Below are positions 1 to 8,501 of a DNA stretch of 12,354 nucleotides, piece by piece. Positions within the stretch are counted from its first letter, which is position 1. Each line of letters starts with the position of its first letter. The notes under the pieces were generated by a model, which made no database searches, was not told the DNA's origin, and worked only from the letters and a program-made list of their open reading frames with translations. The stretch comes from an uncultured Actinomycetes bacterium. GTDB lineage: Bacteria > Actinomycetota > Actinomycetes > Nanopelagicales > Nanopelagicaceae. The stretch is from positions 1-12,354 of the forward strand of contig CAIUHY010000017.1 of NCBI GenBank assembly GCA_903899145.1, in the 5' to 3' direction. The translations under genes and the position numbers were made by a program.

Positions 1-67
1 CTAAAATTGATTGTGCGAGTGATCCGGCTCCTGATGCCAAAAGTAGAACCCGCTTTTTGCTAGACAT
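1..67 (-). CDS. purN: Phosphoribosylglycinamide formyltransferase, N-terminal fragment (partial, runs off left edge)
   Basis: Reading the minus strand from the ATG at 67-65 gives 22 residues starting MSSKKRVLLLASGAGSLAQS. This fits the first beta strand and glycine-rich turn of PurN (hydrophobic strand, then S-G-x-G-x-x-L-Q/A). PurN transfers a formyl group from 10-formyl-tetrahydrofolate to GAR in de novo purine synthesis, in the cytoplasm. The identification leans on context: in actinobacteria purN directly follows the DUF6350/perM gene downstream of sucCD. The start codon overlaps the end of perM by 8 bases (ATGTCTAG), so the two are probably translationally coupled. Only the N-terminus is visible, so catalytic residues cannot be checked. 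Confidence 0.8.
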   Translation of the reverse strand, partial: MSSKKRVLLLASGAGSLAQSIL

Positions 68-1145
68 TCTTCTGCCTCATCTTTTGAATGAGGGCTGGGA
101 TATAGAAAGAAGAGACAAGTGCTGCAACATAACTAATCCCTAGAACTGCGGTAAATCTTCCCCACATAATTCCAACAGGCTTAAGTTGGGAGGTAAATAG
201 CTCCCCCGATGCGAGATAAGAAATTATTAAAATTACTGCAATAAAACCTACGCCACTTTGTAGAGCCTGAATATTTTTCTTTGCAAAATCACCTTTGCTA
301 CGCCATACAAGAATGAAAAAAACTATAAAGAAAATTGGCCATAAGACAATCCCATAGTTAAAGACCTCATGCTTACCTGTTGGTAGCGCACTTAAGACCG
401 GAATAGCTGAAATTGCATTTAAATTAAAATGTGAAGGAGAGATATTTGTATGAGCTCCAAAAGTAAAACCGGAGCCTGTTAGGTAGCTAAGGCAAGCAAG
501 GGCAATATTTGGAATATAAAGAATCTGTATAAGGGTATATAAAATCCCACCGATAATTCCTGGTGTTATGACAATTTCTAAACTCTTTAAAACACTCCAG
601 TGGGATGCAAGTGAGAAGGCAAAAACTACAGATGCCACACCCCAGAAAAAAGTAAAGAGGTAGAAAGCAAATTTAAAGTATCGAAGTTTTTCACTCTTGA
701 GTGGTGTTGTTGCAATAATCGCAATAATAAAGGCAAACAGTGGAGCCAAATAAATGCTTGCAGAAATATGAGCTGAGTGAGAAGCAAGTGCTAGCAACTC
801 TGCTATCACCGCATACCAAAGCCCTAAAAATATTCTTGCGCCGATCTCTTTCTTAAATACTTCGGAAACTGCTGGGTAGCTACGGCGCAAGGCCCACATC
901 GGGAAAGCTACTGCAAGAAGTGGAAGTACCGTAAGGGCACCATGTGAAGTTCCATGAATATGAAGTGGGACTAAATGACCACCGAGCCAGAGCCAAACAG
1001 AAGCTCTTATGGGGTCGGTTGTATTTCCAGTATTAGCTCCTGCTGTTGCCCAAGCAAAGAGTGAGATAAAAATCAAAGGAAACAAGATAAGTGCCACGCT
1101 ACGCAATGCTTGCCTGAGTGAGACAGCTAGCGCGCGTGAAAGCAT
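60..1145 (-). CDS. perM: DUF6350 polytopic membrane protein, PerM-like cell-division-associated protein
   Basis: A 361-residue protein made almost entirely of hydrophobic segments. Roughly eight to ten membrane spans can be drawn, for example near residues 16-36, 70-86, 103-125, 129-147, 155-182, 193-222, 262-283, 297-312 and 330-352. A loop around residues 220-254 reads G-S-G-F-x-F-G-A-H-T-x-I-S-P, followed by an A-I-P-V-L-x-A-L-P stretch, which matches the conserved core of the DUF6350 family. The mycobacterial member, PerM (Rv0955), is known to support cell division and persistence. Position between sucD and purN is the same as in mycobacteria and supports orthology. The ATG lies 3 bases after the sucD stop, preceded by an AAGGGA Shine-Dalgarno-like sequence. 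Its last codons overlap the start of purN. A cell-division role here is inferred from the family. Confidence 0.8.
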   Translation of the reverse strand: MLSRALAVSLRQALRSVALILFPLIFISLFAWATAGANTGNTTDPIRASVWLWLGGHLVPLHIHGTSHGALTVLPLLAVAFPMWALRRSYPAVSEVFKKEIGARIFLGLWYAVIAELLALASHSAHISASIYLAPLFAFIIAIIATTPLKSEKLRYFKFAFYLFTFFWGVASVVFAFSLASHWSVLKSLEIVITPGIIGGILYTLIQILYIPNIALACLSYLTGSGFTFGAHTNISPSHFNLNAISAIPVLSALPTGKHEVFNYGIVLWPIFFIVFFILVWRSKGDFAKKNIQALQSGVGFIAVILIISYLASGELFTSQLKPVGIMWGRFTAVLGISYVAALVSSFYIPALIQKMRQKNV

Positions 1146-1148
1146 TAT

Positions 1149-2030
1149 TTATCCCTTAAGCAGTGCGCGCATCAGCGCTGCGGTTTCACTTGGAGTTTTC
1201 CCAACTTTAACACCTGCAGATTCAAGGGCAACCTTTTTCCCTTCAGCAGTTCCAGATGATCCGGAAACAATCGCTCCAGCATGACCCATTGTTTTTCCTT
1301 CAGGCGCGGTAAATCCTGCAACATAACCAACAACTGGCTTAGTGACATATTCTGAAATAAATGCCGCCGCGCGCTCTTCTGCGTCTCCACCAATTTCACC
1401 AATCATCACGATTGCATCAGTATCAGGGTCATCTTGAAATGCTTTCAGGCAATCGATATGAGTTGTTCCAATAATTGGATCTCCACCAATTCCTACTGCT
1501 GTACTAAAACCAAAATCACGAAGCTCATACATCATTTGGTAGGTCAAAGTTCCTGACTTTGAGACTAAGCCAATTCGCCCTGGGCCTGTGATATCTCCGG
1601 GGATGATTCCAATATTAGAAAGTCCTGGGCTAATAAGTCCTGGACAGTTCGGACCAATTAAACGAGTTGTCCCCTTAGCTACTGCGTGCGCATAGAAAGC
1701 AGCTGAATCGTGTACTGGAATTCCCTCGGTAATGACCACACATAGTGGCAATGCCGCATCAATAGCGTCCATGACTGCAGCTTTTGCAAACTTAGGTGGA
1801 ACGAAAACAACAGATGCATTTGCTCCAGTTGCCGCAACTGCTTCAGCAACAGTGTTGAAAACGGGCAATGTATTACCTTCAATTTCAACACTTTGTCCGC
1901 CCTTACCAGGCGTAACGCCGCCAACAATATTTGTTCCATATTTAAGCATGCGGGCTGTGTGTTTTGTTCCTTCAGAACCTGTCATGCCTTGAACGAGGAC
2001 TCTGGTCTGTTTATTAATGAAAATTGCCAT
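1149..2030 (-). CDS. sucD: Succinyl-CoA synthetase (ADP-forming) alpha subunit
   Basis: A 293-residue protein of full family length. SucD pairs with SucC to convert succinyl-CoA + ADP/GDP + phosphate to succinate + CoA + ATP/GTP, the substrate-level phosphorylation step of the TCA cycle. The N-terminal CoA-binding Rossmann-like domain shows V-Q-G-M-T-G-S-E-G at about 13-21 and a V-T-P-G-K-G-G turn at 39-45. A conserved [12 protein letters not shown] block lies at 125-136. The C-terminal domain carries the phosphohistidine motif G-H-A-G-A-I-V at 249-255, with His250 the expected phosphorylated residue (His246 in E. coli numbering). The ATG follows the sucC stop with no gap (TAAATG) and no clear Shine-Dalgarno, which points to translation by coupling to sucC and fits equal subunit stoichiometry. 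Confidence 0.97.
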   Translation of the reverse strand: MAIFINKQTRVLVQGMTGSEGTKHTARMLKYGTNIVGGVTPGKGGQSVEIEGNTLPVFNTVAEAVAATGANASVVFVPPKFAKAAVMDAIDAALPLCVVITEGIPVHDSAAFYAHAVAKGTTRLIGPNCPGLISPGLSNIGIIPGDITGPGRIGLVSKSGTLTYQMMYELRDFGFSTAVGIGGDPIIGTTHIDCLKAFQDDPDTDAIVMIGEIGGDAEERAAAFISEYVTKPVVGYVAGFTAPEGKTMGHAGAIVSGSSGTAEGKKVALESAGVKVGKTPSETAALMRALLKG

Positions 2031-3191
2031 TTACTTTGCCGCCAATTCTGCAGCTTTTGCTGCTGCGCCATCCATCGTGTCTAACTGCTGCACCAATGGG
2101 TGGGCTGCATCCTTAAGAATCTTTCGTCCTTCTATGACGTTATTTCCATCAAGGCGAACCACAATCGGCTTAGTTGCTTTACTTCCTAACATTTCTAGTG
2201 CTTGAACAATTCCATTTGCGACGGCGTCACAGGCAGTAATTCCACCAAATACGTTAACAAATACGCTTCGAACATCTGGGTCACCCAAGATAATTGAAAG
2301 ACCATCAGCCATTACTTGAGCAGATGCTCCTCCGCCAATATCAAGGAAGTTTGCTGGTTTTACTCCATATTTTTCACCGGCATAAGCAACAACGTCTAGT
2401 GTGCTCATCACAAGGCCTGCGCCATTGCCAATAATTCCAACTTCGCCATCAAGTTTGACGTAGTTAAGATTCTTTTCTTTTGCTGCTGCTTCTAATGGGT
2501 TTGCCGATGCATGATCAATAAGTGTTTCATGTGTTGGATGGCGGAAAGCGGCGTTATCATCAAGAGTGACTTTTCCATCTAGGGCAACAATTCTTCCATC
2601 GTCGGTTTTAACCAGTGGATTGATTTCCATCAACGTTGCATCTTCTGCAACAAATGCTGCCCAAAGCTTAAGAAGAACATCGGCTACATCTTTAGTGATA
2701 TCGGCTGGAAATTGCCCTGCGCGAACTATTTCTAAGGCTTTCTCCTGTGAAATTCCAACATTGGGATCAATCCCAATGCGAGCTAATTTTTCGGGTTGAG
2801 TATGAGCAACTTCTTCAATCTCCATGCCCCCTGCAACAGATGCCATAACTAAAAAGTTACGGTTAGCGCGGTCAAGCAATATTGCCATGTAATACTCTTC
2901 TGCAATTGGAGCTGCTTGAGCGATCATCACTTGATGAACCGTATGACCTTTAATGTCCATTCCAAGAATCTCTTGTGCTTTTTCGCGTGCATCTTTTGCA
3001 TCTTGCGCTAATTTAACGCCACCTGCTTTTCCACGACCACCAACTTTAACTTGTGCCTTAACGACAACCTTGCCGCCCATCTTTGCAGCAGCCGCTTCTG
3101 CAGCTTCTGGAGTTGATGCAACAGCACCGGCCAAAACTGGGATGTTATGTTCTTCAAAAAGATCTCGAGCTTGATACTCAAAGAGATCCAC
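2031..3191 (-). CDS. sucC: Succinyl-CoA synthetase (ADP-forming) beta subunit
   Basis: A 386-residue protein, normal length for SucC. It binds the nucleotide through an N-terminal ATP-grasp fold: M-D-L-x-E-Y-Q at the start, then the nucleotide-binding loop [17 protein letters not shown] at about 45-61. A metal-binding L-M-E-I-N-P-L-V motif sits near 191. The C-terminal CoA-ligase domain contains [14 protein letters not shown] near 255 and [17 protein letters not shown] near 310, which contact the SucD active site. The start is GTG at 3191-3189. It is preferred because the protein begins exactly at the conserved family start and has GAGGT just upstream. uvrD lies upstream on the same strand, 68 bases away. 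That gap shows no convincing promoter, so I cannot say whether sucCD is cotranscribed with uvrD. Confidence 0.97.
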   Translation of the reverse strand: MDLFEYQARDLFEEHNIPVLAGAVASTPEAAEAAAAKMGGKVVVKAQVKVGGRGKAGGVKLAQDAKDAREKAQEILGMDIKGHTVHQVMIAQAAPIAEEYYMAILLDRANRNFLVMASVAGGMEIEEVAHTQPEKLARIGIDPNVGISQEKALEIVRAGQFPADITKDVADVLLKLWAAFVAEDATLMEINPLVKTDDGRIVALDGKVTLDDNAAFRHPTHETLIDHASANPLEAAAKEKNLNYVKLDGEVGIIGNGAGLVMSTLDVVAYAGEKYGVKPANFLDIGGGASAQVMADGLSIILGDPDVRSVFVNVFGGITACDAVANGIVQALEMLGSKATKPIVVRLDGNNVIEGRKILKDAAHPLVQQLDTMDGAAAKAAELAAK

Positions 3192-3259
3192 GCGCTACCT
3201 CACTTCGTTATAAGTAATGAAAAATTGATACTCAGTACTGGTAAATCCTACTTTGACTC

Positions 3260-5497
3260 TTAGAGCTTCTCGACCGGCGCGTAGCGCAGTAGAAGCCGCT
3301 TTTCTCCAACGCTACCGAAATCAATCGTTGCTTCAGCCCGATCACCCTCACCTGAGATTGCGACAACCTTGCCTAAACCAAATGTGTCATGAGACACACG
3401 ATCTCCTGGGGTTAAAACAATCGCAGTGGCGCTGACCTTCTTGCCGGTTGCTCGTGGTGGTGGTCCAAATGTTCGTGAAGGTTTAAGTGAACTATTTACA
3501 TTGCCGCCACCGGAAGAACTCTCATTCCACGCAATTACTTCATCTGGAATCTCAGAGAGAAACCTCGAAGGAGGGTTATATGTTGGAGCTCCCCATGAAG
3601 AACGATATTCGGCGCGCGAAACATAAAGACGTTTGCGTGCACGTGTTAAACCAACATAAGCAAGTCTGCGCTCCTCTTCAATCTCTGCCTTATCTCCCAA
3701 TGTTCTAGAGTGAGGAAATATTCCTTCCTCCATGCCTGTAAGAAACACTGTCGGAAATTCCAAACCTTTAGCGGTATGAAGTGTCATCATCGTGACAACG
3801 CCTCCATGATCTTCACCATCTGGAATTTGATCAGAGTCAGCAACTAAAGAAACATCTTCAAGAAAACCAATAAGTGAAATCTCCTCGCCCTCTTCGACTT
3901 CACTTTCTTCATACTCTGTAGCAACTGCGACGAGTTCTTCTAAATTCTCCACTCGACCTTCATCTTGTGGGTCATGGCTATTTTCAAGCTCAGATAACAA
4001 TCCACTTTGCTCAAGTACTGCCTGGGCGATAATCGAGGGCTTTGTTTGAGCTTCTACCAAAGTTTGTAGGGATTGGATGAGGTGAACAAATTCATTAATT
4101 GATCCAAGGGAGCGCGATGGAACATCTGCTGCCGATGATGCGCTACAGAGCGCTGTCCAAAATGAAATATCTACAGCTTTTGCATGCGCATCAATAGTGT
4201 CTAGTGCTCGATCGCCAATTCCGCGCTTAGGAGTATTAATGATCCTGCGCAGGGAGACTTCATCTTCTGGATTAACTAGCACACGCAAATAGGCAAGAAA
4301 GTCTTTGACTTCTTTGCGTTCATAAAAGCGAACCCCACCAACGACCTTATATGGGATAGCGGCTCGCAAAAATATCTCTTCAAAGAGGCGTGACTGTGCA
4401 TTTGTCCTATAGAAAATTGCGGTATCACCAGGATTAGAAAGTGCGTCACTACGTAATCTGCTGATCTCGCCTACAACAAAATCTGCTTCATCGTGTTCAC
4501 TCTCAGCAACATAGCCAGTAATGATCTCGCCTTTGCCCTCTTCTGACCAAAGGTTCTTATCTTTGCGACCCTCATTATTTGAAATTACTGCATTTGCTGC
4601 GGTTAATATATTTTGTGTTGAGCGATAATTTTGCTCCAACAAAATTGTTCGAGCGCTTGGGTAATCCTCTTCAAATTGCAAAATGTTACGGATATTTGCA
4701 CCTCTAAAGGCATAAATTGATTGGTCGGCATCACCAACGACACAGAGTTCTGCAATTGGAAAACCTTCACCAACAACGCCGACTAATTCACGAATTAATA
4801 TGTATTGCGCATGGTTTGTATCTTGATACTCGTCAACAAGTATGTGTTTAAAGCGGGATCTATATCTGCTGCGTGCTTCTGGAAAGCGTTGAAATAACTC
4901 AACTGTTTTTCCAATCAGATCATCAAAATCCATGGCATTGGCTGAGCCGAGGCGCTTTTGATAGAGCGCGAAGATTTCTGCAATAACTTCTTCAAAATGA
5001 TTTGCTGTTTTCTGAACGTAATCAGCAGGTCCCATCAACTCATTTTTTGCTGACGAAATCATTGCGTGCACAGCCCGTGGTGCATATTGCTTCGCATCTA
5101 AATTTAGATCACGAATAATGAGTGTGAGCAGTCTGACGCTGTCACTTGAGTCATAAATGGTGAATGAGTTTGTGTAGCCAAGTCGATTTGCTTCTTGACG
5201 CAATATTCGAACACATGCTGAGTGAAATGTTGATACCCACATCGACTGAGCTCTAGGCCCAACAAGTTCTGTTACACGCTCCTTCATCTCTGCCGCTGCT
5301 TTATTCGTGAAGGTGATAGCAAGCACTTCAAATGGTGCCACACCTCGTTCTGCCAGCAGATAAGCAATTCTTCGGGTTAGCACGCGGGTTTTGCCAGAGC
5401 CTGCTCCTGCAACAACGAGCAACGGAGCGCCTTCATGGATCACTGCTTCACGTTGCTGTGGATTTAAACCATCCAGCAGTTTTGGGGTTGCAGACAT
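3260..5497 (-). CDS. pcrA: ATP-dependent DNA helicase UvrD1/PcrA (superfamily 1A)
   Basis: A 745-residue 3'-5' SF1A helicase of DNA repair and transcription-repair coupling. All motifs are visible in order: Q-motif L-N-P-Q-Q at 11-15; Walker A AGAGSGKT at 30-37; motif Ia ITFTNKAAAEM at 61-71; Walker B VDEYQDTN at 221-228; motif III GDADQSIYAFRGA at 255-267; motif IV QNYRS at 289-293; motif V TLHTAKGLEFP at 572-582; motif VI YVGLTRARKRLY at 614-625. A low-complexity linker (about 658-690) leads to a C-terminal Tudor-like domain from GDRVSHDTFGLGKV to RYAPVEKL, which in PcrA/UvrD1 binds RNA polymerase. Only three cysteines occur (95, 252, 451). The ATG at 5497 is the only usable start: an in-frame stop lies eight codons upstream and there is no Shine-Dalgarno, so leaderless initiation is likely. 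Its neighbourhood (uvrD1 before sucC) matches mycobacteria. Confidence 0.96.
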   Translation of the reverse strand: MSATPKLLDGLNPQQREAVIHEGAPLLVVAGAGSGKTRVLTRRIAYLLAERGVAPFEVLAITFTNKAAAEMKERVTELVGPRAQSMWVSTFHSACVRILRQEANRLGYTNSFTIYDSSDSVRLLTLIIRDLNLDAKQYAPRAVHAMISSAKNELMGPADYVQKTANHFEEVIAEIFALYQKRLGSANAMDFDDLIGKTVELFQRFPEARSRYRSRFKHILVDEYQDTNHAQYILIRELVGVVGEGFPIAELCVVGDADQSIYAFRGANIRNILQFEEDYPSARTILLEQNYRSTQNILTAANAVISNNEGRKDKNLWSEEGKGEIITGYVAESEHDEADFVVGEISRLRSDALSNPGDTAIFYRTNAQSRLFEEIFLRAAIPYKVVGGVRFYERKEVKDFLAYLRVLVNPEDEVSLRRIINTPKRGIGDRALDTIDAHAKAVDISFWTALCSASSAADVPSRSLGSINEFVHLIQSLQTLVEAQTKPSIIAQAVLEQSGLLSELENSHDPQDEGRVENLEELVAVATEYEESEVEEGEEISLIGFLEDVSLVADSDQIPDGEDHGGVVTMMTLHTAKGLEFPTVFLTGMEEGIFPHSRTLGDKAEIEEERRLAYVGLTRARKRLYVSRAEYRSSWGAPTYNPPSRFLSEIPDEVIAWNESSSGGGNVNSSLKPSRTFGPPPRATGKKVSATAIVLTPGDRVSHDTFGLGKVVAISGEGDRAEATIDFGSVGEKRLLLRYAPVEKL

Positions 5498-5510
5498 AAG
5501 CGGGAGTCTA
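5498..5510 (-). promoter_or_regulatory. Putative leaderless promoter (-10 box) of uvrD/pcrA
   Basis: On the minus strand a TAGACT hexamer (5510-5505) fits the actinobacterial -10 consensus TANNNT. It stands 7 bases before the uvrD ATG, which puts the transcription start at or next to the A of the start codon. No Shine-Dalgarno sequence is present in this gap. No good -35 element is seen at 17-18 bases. The same TAGACT occurs at the same distance before guaB. Confidence 0.5.
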
Positions 5511-5541
5511 TCTTCGGTCTACGACATGCTATTTGAATTAG

Positions 5542-5553
5542 TAGGATCAGGGC
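5542..5553 (+). promoter_or_regulatory. Putative leaderless promoter (-10 box) of the PIG-L deacetylase gene
   Basis: TAGGAT (5542-5547) matches TANNNT and is followed by exactly 6 bases before the ATG at 5554, the spacing expected if the start codon is itself the transcription start. No ribosome-binding site occurs in the 6-base gap. No recognisable -35 is seen. The promoter is divergent from that of uvrD, with the two start codons 56 bases apart. Confidence 0.5.
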
Positions 5554-6279
5554 ATGGAACCCATTGCAGATAGTGAAATTGAACGAATCCTTGTCGTAAC
5601 AGCCCACCCAGATGATGTGGACTTTGGGGCTGGGGGAACCGTTGCTCAATGGGCTGATAAAGGAATCAAGATCAGTTATTGCATATGCACCAATGGTGAT
5701 CAGGGAGGCGTTGACGCTTCTATTACGCGTGAAGAAATGAAGAAAATTCGTCAACAAGAACAGCGTGATGCAGGAAAAATATTAGGTGTTGATGATATTC
5801 ACTTTTTAAATTACAGAGATGGCTGGCTTGAGCCAACAATTGCACTACGCAAAGACATCGTACGTGTTATTCGCAAAGTGCGACCACAACGCATGCTTAT
5901 TCAGAGCCCAGAACGTAACTGGGATCGCTTAGGTGCAAGCCACCCAGATCATCTAGCAGCAGGTGAATCAGCAATTCAAGCTATTTATCCAGACGCTGGA
6001 AACCAATTCGCATTTGAAGACTTACTTCGTGATGAAAAACTTGAACCATGGACAGTTAAAGAGGCGTGGGTCATGATGAGCACTGATACAAATCACTCAA
6101 TTGATATCACTGACACATTTGAAAGAAAGATGAAAGCAATTCATTCACATGTGAGCCAGACAGCCCATAACGAGGAACTTGAAAGTCGAGTTCGTGAGTG
6201 GGGCGAGCGAAACGCTGAAGTTGCAAAATTGCCTATTGGCACCCTTGCAGAAATTTTTAGAGTCGTAGCAACTAGCTAA
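5554..6279 (+). CDS. PIG-L / LmbE-family zinc-dependent deacetylase
   Basis: A 241-residue cytoplasmic protein with no signal peptide or membrane span. The N-terminal T-A-H-P-D-D motif at 16-21 gives the family's zinc ligands (His18, Asp21 by analogy with MshB). S-H-P-D-H at 129-133 supplies a further zinc ligand (probably His133) and a catalytic histidine. The C-T-N-G-D-Q-G-G loop at 45-52 and an H-x-H-x-S-Q segment near 197-201 are also typical. Family members remove acetyl groups from N-acetylglucosaminyl substrates (MshB in mycothiol synthesis) or cleave mycothiol conjugates (Mca). The sequence does not show which substrate applies, and no mycothiol gene is adjacent, so no symbol is given. 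It is an isolated plus-strand gene between two minus-strand blocks. Its TAA stop directly touches the opposing cyclophilin stop. Confidence 0.88.
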   Translation: MEPIADSEIERILVVTAHPDDVDFGAGGTVAQWADKGIKISYCICTNGDQGGVDASITREEMKKIRQQEQRDAGKILGVDDIHFLNYRDGWLEPTIALRKDIVRVIRKVRPQRMLIQSPERNWDRLGASHPDHLAAGESAIQAIYPDAGNQFAFEDLLRDEKLEPWTVKEAWVMMSTDTNHSIDITDTFERKMKAIHSHVSQTAHNEELESRVREWGERNAEVAKLPIGTLAEIFRVVATS

Positions 6280-6939
6280 TTACTTAACGCTAACGCTTTG
6301 AATCGCAATTGGTTGTTTTGGTGATCCGTCGCCAGAACCATTAGTAGTTCCAAGGGCTGCAATACCTTGCACAATATTTAGTCCACGAGTGATATGACCC
6401 CAGATTGTGTAGTTAGGTGGAAGCGTTGTGTTTTGATATACCAAAAAGAATTGACTTCCATTTGTGTGAGGACCCGAATTAGCCATTGCAACTGTTCCAG
6501 CTGGATAATCGTTCTGTGGAATTCCTGTTGGTAAGTTTTCATCAACATAATTAAACGCTGGGCCACCAGATCCACTCGCTGTTGGATCTCCACATTGAAG
6601 CACCCAAATGCCAGCAGTTGTTAAACGGTGGCATAAGGAATTATCAAAATAACCTGCCTTAGCAAGGGTAGACATCACAGTCACCGTCACTGGCGCCTTT
6701 ATTCCATCGGCGGTAAAAGCAATGGGGCCACAGTTTGTATTCAAAACAAAATCCTTATCAGTATGTGAAAGAACTTTTGGTGGTTGAACACTTATGGGTT
6801 TATGGGCAGAAGCATCTGTCTGACTACAGTACGAAAGAGAGCTCGCTTTCTTCAAAGCGTGATTATTTAAGCTAAATACAATCACTCCCAAGGTGACTAG
6901 CAAAGCACCTGCTAAGGCAAGCACTTTCTTTTGCTTCAT
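6280..6939 (-). CDS. Membrane-anchored cyclophilin-type peptidyl-prolyl cis-trans isomerase
   Basis: A 219-residue protein from the ATG at 6939. A longer reading from ATG 6951 (MGVV...) is disfavoured because that ATG lies inside the guaA reading frame, whereas 6939 has GGGAG 5 bases upstream. Residues 4-24 are a hydrophobic signal-anchor without a lipobox, so the isomerase domain is probably held outside the cytoplasmic membrane. The cyclophilin domain covers about 62-219. It shows C-H-R-L at 103-106 (catalytic Arg105), L-Q-C-G-D-P-T at 114-120, the MANSGPHTNGSQFF signature near 152-165, and Y-T-I-W-G-H at 177-182. These match the actinobacterial variant, in which F-H-R becomes C-H-R and the GGD glycine becomes Cys. 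It begins 2 bases after the guaA stop, and the guaA stop region supplies its ribosome-binding site. It is therefore the last gene of the gua operon. Confidence 0.9.
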   Translation of the reverse strand: MKQKKVLALAGALLVTLGVIVFSLNNHALKKASSLSYCSQTDASAHKPISVQPPKVLSHTDKDFVLNTNCGPIAFTADGIKAPVTVTVMSTLAKAGYFDNSLCHRLTTAGIWVLQCGDPTASGSGGPAFNYVDENLPTGIPQNDYPAGTVAMANSGPHTNGSQFFLVYQNTTLPPNYTIWGHITRGLNIVQGIAALGTTNGSGDGSPKQPIAIQSVSVK

Positions 6940-6941
6940 AA

Positions 6942-8501
6942 CTACTCCCATTCAATTGTTCCCGGCGGCTTGCTAGTGATATCTAGCGTTACGCGGTTTA
7001 CGTCTCTCACTTCATTTGTTATTCTTGTTGAAATCTTCTCCAATACTTCGTATGGAAGTCGACTCCAATCTGCTGTCATAGCATCTTCACTTGATACGGG
7101 GCGCAAAACAATTGGATGACCATATGTTCTGCCATCTCCCTGAACACCGACGCTTCTCACATCAGCTAGAAGAACTACTGGGCACTGCCAGATCTGGCGA
7201 TCTAGACCTGCTAACTTTAATTCATCTCTGGCGATTAAATCGGCTTTTCGCAGAATACTAAGTCTATTCTCAGTGACTTCACCGATGATACGAATGGCTA
7301 AACCTGGACCTGGGAAAGGCTGGCGCCACACCATCTCCTCTGGGAGACCCAGTTGTAATCCAACTTCGCGGACTTCATCTTTAAATAGTGTTCGAAGTGG
7401 TTCAATGAGCGTGAACTCTAAATCATCTGGGAGTCCACCTACATTGTGGTGTGACTTAATGTTTGCCGTTCCTTCTCCCCCACCAGACTCAACAACATCT
7501 GGATAAAGAGTGCCCTGCACTAAATAATCAACGCTTCCAGAAGCAGAGATTTCCCTTGCGGCGCTTTCAAAACTACGAATGAATTCCGTGCCAATTATTT
7601 TACGCTTTGTCTCAGGATCGGTAACTCCGACAAGTGCACTAAGAAATTTTTCACGGGCATCAACGACTTTAAGTTCAACGCCTGTGACTGCAACAAAGTC
7701 TTTCTCTACTTGAACTGCTTCACCTTCACGAAGTAAACCGTGATCCACAAAGACACATGTGAGTTGTGATCCAATTGCTTTTTGGACGATTGCCGCAGCA
7801 ACTGCAGAATCAACGCCACCAGATAAACCGCAGATAACTCTCTTATTTCCAACAAGTTCTTTGATCTTTGCAACTTCAGTGGCAACAATATTTTCACTTG
7901 TCCATATTGGTTTGCACCCGACAATATCTATCAGCCAGTGGCGCAATATTTCTTGGCCATTTTCTGAGTGCATAACTTCTGGATGAAATTGCACACCTGC
8001 CAAAGTTGCATCACTATTTTCATAAGCAATAATAGGAGTTGCATCTGTCTTTGCAGTTGCAATAAACCCTTCTGGAACTTTTGTCACGCTATCGCCGTGG
8101 CTCATCCATACTTTAAATTCAGAGGCAAGATTGCCAAGTAACTTGGACTTTCCGCCATGGTTCATCAATGTCCGGCCGAACTCTGATTTACCGGTTTGGG
8201 TAACAACGCCACCAAGGGCCGCAGCCATCACTTGGAAGCCATAGCAAATACCAAATATAGGAATATTGTGATCAAAAATCTTTGAATCAAGAGCTGGGGC
8301 ACCCGGGGCGTAAACACTTGACGGTCCGCCAGATAAAATAATTGCCTTAGGTTTCTTTGCAAGAATTTCAGCTACAGACAAAGATGAAGGAATTATCTCT
8401 GAGTAAACATGTGCCTGGCGAACGCGGCGAGCTATGAGTTGTGCGTATTGCGCACCAAAATCAATAACAAGTACTAGATCTTGTTCTGCCTGATTAGGCA
8501 C
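6942..8501 (-). CDS. guaA: GMP synthase (glutamine-hydrolysing)
   Basis: A 519-residue two-domain enzyme that converts XMP + glutamine + ATP to GMP. The N-terminal class I glutamine amidotransferase domain has the nucleophile elbow F-G-I-C-Y-G-F-Q (Cys86) and the F-H-P-E pair (His173, Glu175). The ATP-pyrophosphatase domain has the P-loop [13 protein letters not shown] at 225-237. The C-terminal dimerisation domain ends in the near-invariant P-P-G-T-I-E-W-E. The start is GTG at 8501-8499, which overlaps the guaB3 stop by 8 bases (GTGCCTAA). No Shine-Dalgarno is apparent, so translation coupled to guaB3 is likely. All expected catalytic residues are present. It is the third gene of the guaB-guaB3-guaA-ppiase operon. 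Confidence 0.97.
   Translation of the reverse strand: MPNQAEQDLVLVIDFGAQYAQLIARRVRQAHVYSEIIPSSLSVAEILAKKPKAIILSGGPSSVYAPGAPALDSKIFDHNIPIFGICYGFQVMAAALGGVVTQTGKSEFGRTLMNHGGKSKLLGNLASEFKVWMSHGDSVTKVPEGFIATAKTDATPIIAYENSDATLAGVQFHPEVMHSENGQEILRHWLIDIVGCKPIWTSENIVATEVAKIKELVGNKRVICGLSGGVDSAVAAAIVQKAIGSQLTCVFVDHGLLREGEAVQVEKDFVAVTGVELKVVDAREKFLSALVGVTDPETKRKIIGTEFIRSFESAAREISASGSVDYLVQGTLYPDVVESGGGEGTANIKSHHNVGGLPDDLEFTLIEPLRTLFKDEVREVGLQLGLPEEMVWRQPFPGPGLAIRIIGEVTENRLSILRKADLIARDELKLAGLDRQIWQCPVVLLADVRSVGVQGDGRTYGHPIVLRPVSSEDAMTADWSRLPYEVLEKISTRITNEVRDVNRVTLDITSKPPGTIEWE

Noticed and set aside
3192..3259. Possible sucC promoter or weak uvrD terminator in the 68-base uvrD-sucC gap
   Set aside because: No TANNNT box with acceptable spacing stood out. 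The only hairpin (GAT...ATC around CAGTACTG) has several mismatches, although an AATTTTT follows. Not strong enough to list.
6940..6951. Upstream ATG (6951) as the cyclophilin start
   Set aside because: It overlaps the last codons of guaA and has a poor upstream sequence, whereas ATG 6939 has GGGAG at ideal spacing and leads directly into the basic N-terminus of the signal anchor.
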